In this document: positions 57,511 through 64,000 of the stretch, in pieces
Numbering within the stretch: position 1 is the first letter of the stretch
How the letters are laid out: each line of letters begins with the position of its first letter
The notes under the pieces: generated by a model
Seen by the model: the letters and a program-made list of their open reading frames with translations, nothing else
Told to the model about the DNA's origin: nothing
Databases searched by the model: none
Assembly (NCBI RefSeq): GCF_005144585.1
Contig: NZ_SSMQ01000002.1
Coordinates: 1-64,000 of the forward strand
Source: Polyangium fumosum
GTDB lineage: Bacteria; Myxococcota_A; Polyangia; Polyangiales; Polyangiaceae
DNA: 64,000 nucleotides
Direction of reading: 5' to 3'
Program-made: the position numbers and the translations under genes

Positions 57511-60450
57511 TCATTCGACGCATTTCAACGCTTTTGCCCGGGCCGCGGCGCCCTGGGCCGTGACCGAGCCCTTCGCGCGCCCCCAGCGATCGAGCACGGC
57601 TCGATACGCGGAGCACGCGCCTTGTTTGTCGTTGCGCTGCTCGCGCGCGACGCCGAGGCGATACGTCGCGACGGTATGGAGAATGGGCTCGTCGAGGGCC
57701 GTGCAGGAGCGGGCGGCGACCTCGAGGTGCGGCAAGGAGCGCTCGACGTCGCCGGCCAGGTAATGGACGCCGCCGACCCACATCTCCACCCGCGGCGCCA
57801 TTTGCGCATAAAAGGTCGCCGGCTGGAGCGCGGGCTGCGCCGCGAGCGCCTCCCGCGCCTGGGCCTCCGTTCGGGCCGGCATGGCGTACCCGACGAACCA
57901 GATCGAGGCCTGCTTCATGTCGTTCGTGCTGCTCGCGAAGCTGCTCTCCCACGAGGCGCGCGCCAGGGTGAACTGCACGGCGTCGAGCCCGCCGCCCCGC
58001 CGCTTCGCTTCGAGGAACGCGACCGTCGGATCCCACCAGATCGACCGGACCACCGGCTGGGTCCACGCCGAGCGTTGCGCGAGAAATCGATCCGCCACCT
58101 CGGCCGCGCGTTTGTCCTGGCCTAGCTCCCCATAAAGCTGGACGAGCGCGAGGGCCGGGACGACGTGCTTTTCTTCCAGGGATTCGTCGGCGATGTCTTG
58201 TTCGAGCTCACGCGCGATGCGCTCGGCAGCCTCGAAGTCACCGCCGATGATCGCGTGATGAATGCGCAGCCGGCCGGCCTCCTCGATACGCCCCTGATCC
58301 CGGAATTTCCTCGCCGCCTGCTCGACGGCCGCCTTCACGGCGGGGCCCTGCTGCCCGCCGGCCTGCAGGGCCACGGCGAGCTCGTTGTGGGCGCTCGCCG
58401 AGCTCGGATCCTTCGTGATCCATTGCCGCACGTCCGCTTCGAGCAAATCGCACTGGCCGAGGTACTTCCGCGCGAGGACCCGCTCACGCAGGCAATCCAC
58501 CGCCGCCGGCACGAGCTCGACGCAACGATCGAGCGCCGCGAGCGCCTCCCGCTCCTGGCCGGTCCGGAAGAGCGAAAACGACCGCACATGCCAGCAATCG
58601 GCATATTTCGGATCGAGCTCGAGGCACCGGTCGGTCAACGAGAGGAGCCGCGAGGGCTCTGCGCGCATCTGCAGCGCCACCAGCAAATTGACGAACTCGG
58701 CGTCCCGCGGATACCGATTCGAGGCGTCCTCGATTCGCTTCACCGTCTCGTTCACGTCCGGAGGATCCCGCTGGAGCAGGGGCTCGAGCGCGTCGAGGAG
58801 GACCTGATCCCGCTCCGTCATCGTGCTCCGGAGCTGCACGGCGCGCTGGAAGGCGAGCCGCGTGCTCTCCGTGTCGGTGAGGAACCGCTCGATGAGCGCG
58901 AGGCGCAGATACGCCGCGCCAAACCCATTGTCGGCCTTCGTCGCGCGCTCGAACGCCCCCCGCGCGAACTCCCAGGACGCGTCCCGCAAGGCCTGCAAGC
59001 CCTCCCGGAACGCGGCGATCGCCGCAGGGTTCGACGATCCCGAAATGGGCAGCTCCGTGATCGGCGTGGGCGCGGGCGCGGGCGTGATCGTGGCCACGGG
59101 CGGAGGCGCGATTTTCTTCCGATACCAGAAGGTCCCCCACACCGCCGCGGCCACGACCCATATCGCGCCGAGGCCCAACATCGGCCAGCGCGACCACCGC
59201 CGCCCGAGCTTCGGCGGAGCCGCCGTCGCCAGGGCCGGCGATTCGAGCGTGGTCATCGCCGCCGTCGTCGTCTTCCCCGTATTGCCGGGCATTTCCACGC
59301 GCACGACGGGCGTGATCGGCGCCGGCGTGGGGCGCCCGGCCCTGTCGAGGTCCGGCGAGCGCATCGTGTGCGTGGCGGGCGTGGCGCGCGCGGGCGGCGG
59401 CGCGGACTCCGACTTCGTCGCGATCGAGACCCTGGACATCCTCGGCCCGGGCGGCATCACGCGCGCGTTCGGCGCTACGTCCTCGGGCGCCAGCGTCTCC
59501 GGCTCCGTGGAGTCGGGCCCGGGGATCACGACGTCGTGCAGGCCGCCCGCGTGCTCGGACGCGACATAAGGCGCGAGCGCGTCGACCACGAGATCCATCG
59601 AGGAGAAGCGGTCGACTTTGCGCTTCGCGACCGTGCGCTTGAGGACCCGCTCGATCACCGGCGGCACGAGGCCGTCGAGCGAAGGCGGCTCGTCCTGCAG
59701 GATGGCCGAGAGCAGCTTGATGCCTTCGAGGTTCGCGCCGAACGGCACGCGGCCCGTGATGAGCTCGTACGCGAGCACGCCCCAACCGAACTGATCCGTC
59801 CGTGCGTCGACCGGATCACCCGTGAGCTGCTCGGGCGACATGTACGCCGGGGTTCCGACCATGACGCCCTCGCTCGTGACCGTGTCCGCGCTTCGTAGCG
59901 ACCCGATCTTGTTCGCGATCCCCGTGCCACGCTGGGTGGAGGCGGCCTCGTCGGCGTCGAGGTGCACACGCCGCGCGATGCCGAAGTCGAGGACCTTGAT
60001 GGCGCCGTCCTCGCGCAGCATCACGTTTTCCGGCTTCACGTCGCGGTGGACGAGGCCTGCGCGGTGGGCGGCGGAGAGGGCGCGGGCCACGTCGAGCAGC
60101 CATCCGAGGCGCGTGGAGATCGAGGCGCCGCCGCCGATCAAGCGCCGGAGCGAGAGGCCCTCGATGAGCTCCATCGCGAGGTAGGGCAGGTTCTCGGCCT
60201 CGCCGATGTCGTAGATGGAGACCGTGTTCGGGTGGTTCAGCGCTGCGGCGGCCCGTGCCTCGCGGAGCATGCGGACGAGGGCGCGTTGCCAGCCCTCGGG
60301 ATCGGCCGCGGCGTCCTTGCGCAGGACCTTCAGCGCGACGCGGCGCTGCAGGCGGACGTCGCGCGCTTGATACACCTCGCCCATGCCCCCCTCGCCGAGG
60401 AGCGCTTCGATCACGTACCGGTCGAAGGTATCGCCCGGGCGCAGGCGCAT
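57511..60450 (-). CDS. membrane Ser/Thr kinase with TPR-like ectodomain, array copy 4
   Basis: A 979-aa protein with ATG at 60450, the longest of the four. The kinase domain has GEGGMGEVYQARD, VALKVLRKD, HRDVKPENVML, LDFGIARR and GTPAYMSPEQ. A long Pro/Thr/Ser linker (about 320-425) precedes the membrane helix (WPMLGLGAIWVVAAAVWGTFWY), then TPR-like helices and the terminal module CSAYRAVLDRWGRAKGSVTAQ. It lies directly between the putative borosin precursor and the methyltransferase, with all three on one strand. It could regulate or modify the peptide pathway, or simply be part of the kinase array into which the pathway is inserted. Confidence 0.92.
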   Translation of the reverse strand: MRLRPGDTFDRYVIEALLGEGGMGEVYQARDVRLQRRVALKVLRKDAAADPEGWQRALVRMLREARAAAALNHPNTVSIYDIGEAENLPYLAMELIEGLSLRRLIGGGASISTRLGWLLDVARALSAAHRAGLVHRDVKPENVMLREDGAIKVLDFGIARRVHLDADEAASTQRGTGIANKIGSLRSADTVTSEGVMVGTPAYMSPEQLTGDPVDARTDQFGWGVLAYELITGRVPFGANLEGIKLLSAILQDEPPSLDGLVPPVIERVLKRTVAKRKVDRFSSMDLVVDALAPYVASEHAGGLHDVVIPGPDSTEPETLAPEDVAPNARVMPPGPRMSRVSIATKSESAPPPARATPATHTMRSPDLDRAGRPTPAPITPVVRVEMPGNTGKTTTAAMTTLESPALATAAPPKLGRRWSRWPMLGLGAIWVVAAAVWGTFWYRKKIAPPPVATITPAPAPTPITELPISGSSNPAAIAAFREGLQALRDASWEFARGAFERATKADNGFGAAYLRLALIERFLTDTESTRLAFQRAVQLRSTMTERDQVLLDALEPLLQRDPPDVNETVKRIEDASNRYPRDAEFVNLLVALQMRAEPSRLLSLTDRCLELDPKYADCWHVRSFSLFRTGQEREALAALDRCVELVPAAVDCLRERVLARKYLGQCDLLEADVRQWITKDPSSASAHNELAVALQAGGQQGPAVKAAVEQAARKFRDQGRIEEAGRLRIHHAIIGGDFEAAERIARELEQDIADESLEEKHVVPALALVQLYGELGQDKRAAEVADRFLAQRSAWTQPVVRSIWWDPTVAFLEAKRRGGGLDAVQFTLARASWESSFASSTNDMKQASIWFVGYAMPARTEAQAREALAAQPALQPATFYAQMAPRVEMWVGGVHYLAGDVERSLPHLEVAARSCTALDEPILHTVATYRLGVAREQRNDKQGACSAYRAVLDRWGRAKGSVTAQGAAARAKALKCVE

Positions 60451-60461
60451 GGCGTCATGCT

Positions 60462-60480
60462 AACCCGGTGCGGCCGGGTT
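60462..60480 (-). promoter_or_regulatory. 7-bp hairpin just before the kinase start
   Basis: AACCCGG and CCGGGTT arms with a 5-base loop lie 11 bases upstream of the kinase ATG (60450). On the minus-strand mRNA this would sit next to the ribosome-binding region, where no clear Shine-Dalgarno is seen, so it may lower translation of the kinase. Confidence 0.4.
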
Positions 60481-60568
60481 CGCTAAGAACATGCTGAGCG
60501 GCAATTTTTCGACAGGCAGCAGCGCGCGCAAGCTCACCTGCGGGCGTACCTGATTATGGCGTGACGCC

Positions 60569-60600
60569 CGAGGGCCCTCCGGGACGAACGGGGGCCCTCG
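60569..60600 (-). terminator. 9-bp hairpin after the putative precursor gene
   Basis: CGAGGGCCC (60569-60577) pairs perfectly with GGGCCCTCG (60592-60600) across a 14-base loop, starting 10 bases after the precursor stop in the direction of transcription. There is no T-run. It is a candidate attenuator or mRNA-stabilising stem letting precursor mRNA exceed that of the downstream genes, common in RiPP operons (inference). Confidence 0.45.
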
Positions 60601-60610
60601 CCGGCGTGGC

Positions 60611-60841
60611 TCAAAACAAGACGGCGAGCACCGGGCAGTTCCACGGGGCCGAGGCGGGTCCTCCGCGCTCCGTGCAAAGCCAGTCGGACATCAACGCGGG
60701 GTTCGCGCTCTGAACGACGAGGCGCTCTTCCTCGCCCAGGTTCACCCGCTTCATCAGCTCGTCGGGATCCTGGAGGAACGCGGCCAAATGGGACGGATCG
60801 AGGGCCATATCGGCCAAAAACCGACCAAGAGAAGCTTCCAT
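60611..60841 (-). CDS. putative split-borosin precursor peptide, 76 aa
   Basis: An ATG at 60841 follows ggagcctccc. Residues 1-50 form three to four short amphipathic helices (LGRFLADMALDPSHLAAFLQ, DPDELMKRVNLGEEERL, VVQSANPAL). This is the layout of the borosin-binding domains of split-borosin precursors and of LigA/Nif11-like leaders: F-x-x-x-L, a DP turn, a second DP-x-x-L-M helix, then a Gly-bounded loop. A GG at 60-61 is followed by a short tail ending WNCPVLAVLF, whose hydrophobic VLAVLF run is a plausible methylated core. Cys56 and Cys69 could form a disulphide or be modified. It is encoded upstream of the kinase and methyltransferase genes on the same strand. An AT-richer patch at about 60925-60950 could hold its promoter. 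Confidence 0.68.
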   Translation of the reverse strand: MEASLGRFLADMALDPSHLAAFLQDPDELMKRVNLGEEERLVVQSANPALMSDWLCTERGGPASAPWNCPVLAVLF

Positions 60842-61002
60842 GGGAGGCTCCGAATGTCGTGCGGCTCTGAATCGACGATGACTCCATCGCCCAATTCGAG
60901 GTGGGACGACAGGCCGGCAGTGTTCTTAGTTTACGTGTGAATGCTCGCTGGGGGCAAGGCTTTTCTTCCCCGGCAGGATCTTTCGGGTTCGGGGCCTCGG
61001 CC

Positions 61003-61488
61003 CTACATGCAGCCGGTCGGATTGAACACGTCGGAGGCGACGGACGTGGCGCCGACCTGGAGGCTGTCCTGGAGGGTGCCCGCGATCCGGATGCCCGCGG
61101 GCAGGCAAAGCGTGTCCACGGTCCCCTCCGGGATGATCTTGTCGAGCTCGAAGTCGATCGTGACCTCGCTGTCCGGCTGCACGGTGACGGGGAACGGCGT
61201 CGTGGAGACGAGCGAGAGACCCGACACGAGGGACTGCTGGTTCGGCGCGTCGGTGATCGCGACAGCGCCGATCTGCACGGTGCTCGGCCCACTCGCGCGC
61301 GGACCGAGCACGAGCGTGAGCTTGAACGAGCCGGTCAACGTGGCGCCGAGCACGCCGACCTTGACGTCGACGGTCGGCGCCTCGATGCGCGGCTCGACGA
61401 AGACGACGTCCTCGTTCTCGCCGATGCACCCCACGAGGAGCGAGGACAGCCCGAGGAGGAGAGCAGGAAGGGCGCGCAGGTTCTTCAT
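61003..61488 (-). CDS. small lipoprotein of unknown function
   Basis: A 161-aa protein. The ATG at 61488 begins a lipoprotein signal (LPALLLGLSSLLVGCIG); the frame is open further upstream without signal character. The mature part (FVEPRIEAPTVDVKVGVLGATLTGSFKLTLVLGP, TTPFPVTVQPDSEVTIDFELDKIIP) is beta-rich and could be an immunoglobulin-like or LEA-type sandwich. Two Cys near the end (TLCLPAG and FNPTGC) may pair. It lies on the same strand as the OmpA gene upstream and the precursor gene downstream, 161 bases from the latter, and has no evident tie to the peptide pathway. Confidence 0.65.
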   Translation of the reverse strand: MKNLRALPALLLGLSSLLVGCIGENEDVVFVEPRIEAPTVDVKVGVLGATLTGSFKLTLVLGPRASGPSTVQIGAVAITDAPNQQSLVSGLSLVSTTPFPVTVQPDSEVTIDFELDKIIPEGTVDTLCLPAGIRIAGTLQDSLQVGATSVASDVFNPTGCM

Positions 61489-61611
61489 GACGAGACGATA
61501 AAGCAACGAGGCACCTCGCGGCGCGACGATGACGCGCATTGCGAGGGCGCTCGTGCTCCCCAATGCGAAGCGCAATGGGAGGCGGGCTCGACTCTCCGAG
61601 AGGAATCCCGT

Positions 61612-63507
61612 TCAGGGCGCCGGCGAGTTGATCCCCTTCGATCGCGCCTTCTCGCAGCCGAGCTCGACGCCCGTCGGGCCCGCGTCGGTCCGGACGATCT
61701 TGAACTCGACGCGGCGGTTCTTCTCCCACGCGACCGCGTTGCTCGCGGGATCGATGGGGCAGAACGGGCCGTAGCCTATGGCGCGCAGGCGGCTCGCGTC
61801 GACGCCGCGCTCGATGAGCGCCTTCACCACGGACTCGGCGCGGGCCTGCGTGAGCTTCACGTTGGCGAACTCGGCGCCGCGCACGTCGGCGTGTCCCTGC
61901 ACTTCGAGCAGCTTCAAGCTCGGGTTGCCCTTCAGCGTCGCGGCGACCGCGTCCACGATCGGGAACGACTGCGCGAGGATCTCGGCGCTGCCCGTCTTGA
62001 AGAGGATCTTGTCCAGGATGAGGACGTTGTTGTCCTGCACGATGACGCTGCCCTTGTCCGGACAGCCGTCCTCGTCGTCCTTGCCGTTGAAGGTCTCGGG
62101 TTCGTCCGGGCACTTGTCCACGCCGTCGAGGATGCCGTCGGCGTCGTTGTCGTCCTCGGGGCAGCCGTCGTCGTCCTTGAAGCCGTCCTTGTCTTCCGGC
62201 GTGTTGATGCACTTGTCGCGCACGTCGGGGATGCCGTCCTTGTCGTTGTCCTCCTCGGGGCAACCGTCGGTGTCCTCGAAGCCGTCCTTGTCCTCGGGGT
62301 TGTCCGGGCAGCCGTCCTCCGCGTCGAGGATCCCGTCGCCGTCGCGATCGCCGCTGCGAACCTGGACGGGCTCGTCGACCGGATCCTGCTCGGGACACCC
62401 GTCGGTGTCCTCGTCGCCGTCGCGATCCTCGGGTTCGTCGGGGCACTGGTCGACGTCGTCGGGGATGCCGTCCTTGTCGCGGTCCTCCTCGAACGGCTCG
62501 AAGACGAACGCGAGCATGCCGCGCTGCGAGGCGGACTGAAAGCCGGGCAGATAGCCGACGCCGCCCGCGAGCGAGAGGTACGAGTTCTTCTGGATGAAGA
62601 CCTTGAAGCCGCCGAGGACCTCGGCGCTCAAGCGTTGCTTCGCGTCGGAGCTGCCGGCGAGGAGATAACTCGCGTAGGTCTCGGCCGTGATGTCGAACTT
62701 GTCGCCGATGCGGATGCTCGCCGCGAAGCCGCCGGTGCCGAGATTGTTGTACTGAAAGACGCCCGAAGCGAGCTGCGGCGCGCCCCGTTGATCGAGGCCG
62801 AACGTGGCGTTCTCGCCGGTGTGGCCGCGGTAGCCGGCGTTCAGGCCGAGGCGCACGACGTTCGTCTTGCCGAACTGCTTCTCGACGATGAGCTGAGGCC
62901 AGTAGAAGAAACCGGCATCGGCGCCGAAGTTGCGCTGTCCGCCGATGCCGTAGCCGCCTTGCACGAGCAGGGCGAGGCCGATGGGGCCGTCGGGCGAGAG
63001 CAGGCGGAGCTTTCCGTGGATGGCGACGTGGCCGAGGGCCTCCGCGGTGAGGCCGTTGTCGTCGTAGTTGCCGGTGCCGCCGGGGCCGATGTCGGTGACG
63101 CTCGTGCCGTAGTTGAGGACGACGGGCGCGCTGAGGCCGAGGACGAGCCGATCGGCGATGCCGTAGTTGAAGTTCAGCGTGCCCTGCAGGGCGTGGTCGA
63201 CGAGGTAGTCGGCGCCGTGGCCGGGCGCGAGCTCGAGCAGGTTCCTGCCGTAGTCGAGGACGAGGCCGAAGCTGATGGCGCCGCCGGGCAAGACGCTCGC
63301 GCCGTTGACCGTGAAGAAGCCACGCGAATCGACCGCGGGCCGGAAGAGGTGCAGGTCGGCGCCTTCGCCGTTCGACGCGGGGATGCGATCGGTGCTCTGC
63401 GCGCGCGCGGGCGCGGCGAGGGTGGTGGTGGTGAAGAGCGCGGTGAGCGCCACGAGCGTCGCGACAGGGCGGCGACGCAGGCCGGTGAGCAAGCCAAGGG
63501 TCGTCAT
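61612..63507 (-). CDS. OmpA-family outer-membrane protein with TSP3 Ca-binding repeats
   Basis: A 631-aa protein. The ATG at 63507 follows GAGGTCCGAG and starts a signal peptide (TLVALTALFTTTTLAAPARA). Residues 40-345 are beta-barrel-like with alternating strands. Residues about 350-495 are thrombospondin type-3 repeats (DRDKDGIPDDVDQCPDEPED, NDKDGIPDVRDKCINTPEDKDG), which bind calcium and have conserved Cys. Residues about 505-615 are an OmpA C-terminal peptidoglycan-binding domain (DKILFKTGSAEI, LEVQGHADVRG, LTQARAESVVKALIERGVD, NRRVEFKI). It tethers the outer membrane to the wall. It diverges from the gene at 63660. Confidence 0.94.
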   Translation of the reverse strand: MTTLGLLTGLRRRPVATLVALTALFTTTTLAAPARAQSTDRIPASNGEGADLHLFRPAVDSRGFFTVNGASVLPGGAISFGLVLDYGRNLLELAPGHGADYLVDHALQGTLNFNYGIADRLVLGLSAPVVLNYGTSVTDIGPGGTGNYDDNGLTAEALGHVAIHGKLRLLSPDGPIGLALLVQGGYGIGGQRNFGADAGFFYWPQLIVEKQFGKTNVVRLGLNAGYRGHTGENATFGLDQRGAPQLASGVFQYNNLGTGGFAASIRIGDKFDITAETYASYLLAGSSDAKQRLSAEVLGGFKVFIQKNSYLSLAGGVGYLPGFQSASQRGMLAFVFEPFEEDRDKDGIPDDVDQCPDEPEDRDGDEDTDGCPEQDPVDEPVQVRSGDRDGDGILDAEDGCPDNPEDKDGFEDTDGCPEEDNDKDGIPDVRDKCINTPEDKDGFKDDDGCPEDDNDADGILDGVDKCPDEPETFNGKDDEDGCPDKGSVIVQDNNVLILDKILFKTGSAEILAQSFPIVDAVAATLKGNPSLKLLEVQGHADVRGAEFANVKLTQARAESVVKALIERGVDASRLRAIGYGPFCPIDPASNAVAWEKNRRVEFKIVRTDAGPTGVELGCEKARSKGINSPAP

Positions 63508-63659
63508 GTCTCGGACCTCGTCAGGCGAATCGTGCAGGCGCGGTTTCGTAGAAGCCTGAAAAACCCGTATCACCAGCGCAATACAACTGCAAAAGGATCG
63601 CAAGGATCACGCGGGCCTCTCCGTCCACGTTCTCCGTCGATCTGCTACGGTGCTCGACC

Positions 63660-64000
63660 GTGCGCTGCACACGTTCCTTCGCACGTCGCTCGCTCGTGGC
63701 CCTCGCGCTCGCCACGACGACGGCCTGCTCCGCGAGCGCGAGCGCCCAGGGCAAACCGACGCTGAGCGGCTCGTGGTCGGCAAGCTCCGTATCGGAGAGC
63801 TGGTCCTTTGATGGCTGGGTGGACGCATGCGGGCCAAAGCCGCGGGGTCAAGGCGGGGGCGGCGGGTCGGTGCAGATCCGCGAGCAGGGCGGCGAGCTGT
63901 CGATCGTGGGCGCAGGGCGCGCGTGGAGCACGGCCGAGTGCTGGGAGCAGGCGCCGGGGCTCGGGCGCGTGAGCCACTCGCAGTCGGGCGGCGGGCGGTT
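63660..64000 (+). CDS. secreted protein, 3' end beyond window
   Basis: A GTG at 63660 opens a frame that runs to the window edge (113 complete codons). It starts MRCTRSFARRSLVALALATT and has a lipoprotein-like signal (ATTTACSAS). The visible mature part (LSGSWSASSVSESW, DACGPKP, VQIREQGGELSIVGAGRAWSTAECWEQAPGLGR, SHSQSGG) has the Trp/Gly/Ser pattern of a myxobacterial secreted-protein family of unknown function that I recall often paired with envelope genes. It has two Cys (DACG and AECWEQ). It is divergent from the OmpA gene (152-base gap). Confidence 0.7.
   Translation, partial: MRCTRSFARRSLVALALATTTACSASASAQGKPTLSGSWSASSVSESWSFDGWVDACGPKPRGQGGGGGSVQIREQGGELSIVGAGRAWSTAECWEQAPGLGRVSHSQSGGGR

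Overview
This 64 kb window is very GC-rich and densely coded, with no rRNA, tRNA, CRISPR array or insertion sequence that I can see. Its content points to a myxobacterium, most likely of the Polyangiales/Sorangiineae type (inference). The signs are many Ser/Thr kinases with C-terminal TPR-like regions, FGE-sulfatase-domain lipoproteins, MopE-type metal-binding lipoproteins, ECF-like sigma factors, many small lipoproteins, and a few core genes (holA, glmU, ribA, plsC) scattered among accessory genes.

Layout. 1-10.5 kb: FGE-domain proteins, lipoproteins, a VWA-FHA protein, a NYN-domain protein, an MBL-fold hydrolase, a tiny membrane protein and an isovaleryl-CoA-dehydrogenase-like enzyme. 10.7-14.9 kb: a kaiC-kaiB-kaiB-hybrid histidine kinase operon with no kaiA. 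15-23 kb: DUF2071, holA, plsC, a His/Gly-rich lipoprotein, glmU, ribA and an ArsB/NhaD-type transporter. 23-33 kb: a metallophosphoesterase with a GAF-like tail, an RND efflux operon with a lipoprotein hydrolase, and a membrane protein. 33.2-34.8 kb: a coupled AAA ATPase plus PD-(D/E)XK-like nuclease pair, a candidate defence module. 34.8-39.7 kb: a protein whose linker is coded by a 43-base frame-rotating repeat, a sigma/anti-sigma-like pair, a MopE-repeat lipoprotein and an unknown protein. 39.7-48.4 kb: a kinase/sigma pair, FGE and MopE lipoproteins, a membrane protein and a PP2C phosphatase. 48.5-60.5 kb: four tandem paralogous membrane Ser/Thr kinases. 61-64 kb: a lipoprotein, an OmpA/TSP3 protein and a truncated secreted-protein gene.

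The most interesting system lies inside the kinase array. The gene at 56673-57470 has the hallmarks of borosin alpha-N-methyltransferases: tetrapyrrole-methylase fold, YGHPGVF, SAEDCLFADLGVDP, and an Arg/Tyr pair spaced as in OphMA. A 76-residue protein at 60611-60841 on the same strand has the size, helical layout and hydrophobic C-terminal tail expected of a separate ('split') borosin precursor. One of the kinases (57511-60450) lies between them. I therefore read 56673-60841 as a probable split-borosin RiPP locus embedded in a Ser/Thr-kinase cluster. The methyltransferase call is strong, the precursor call is good, and a functional link to the kinases is inference.
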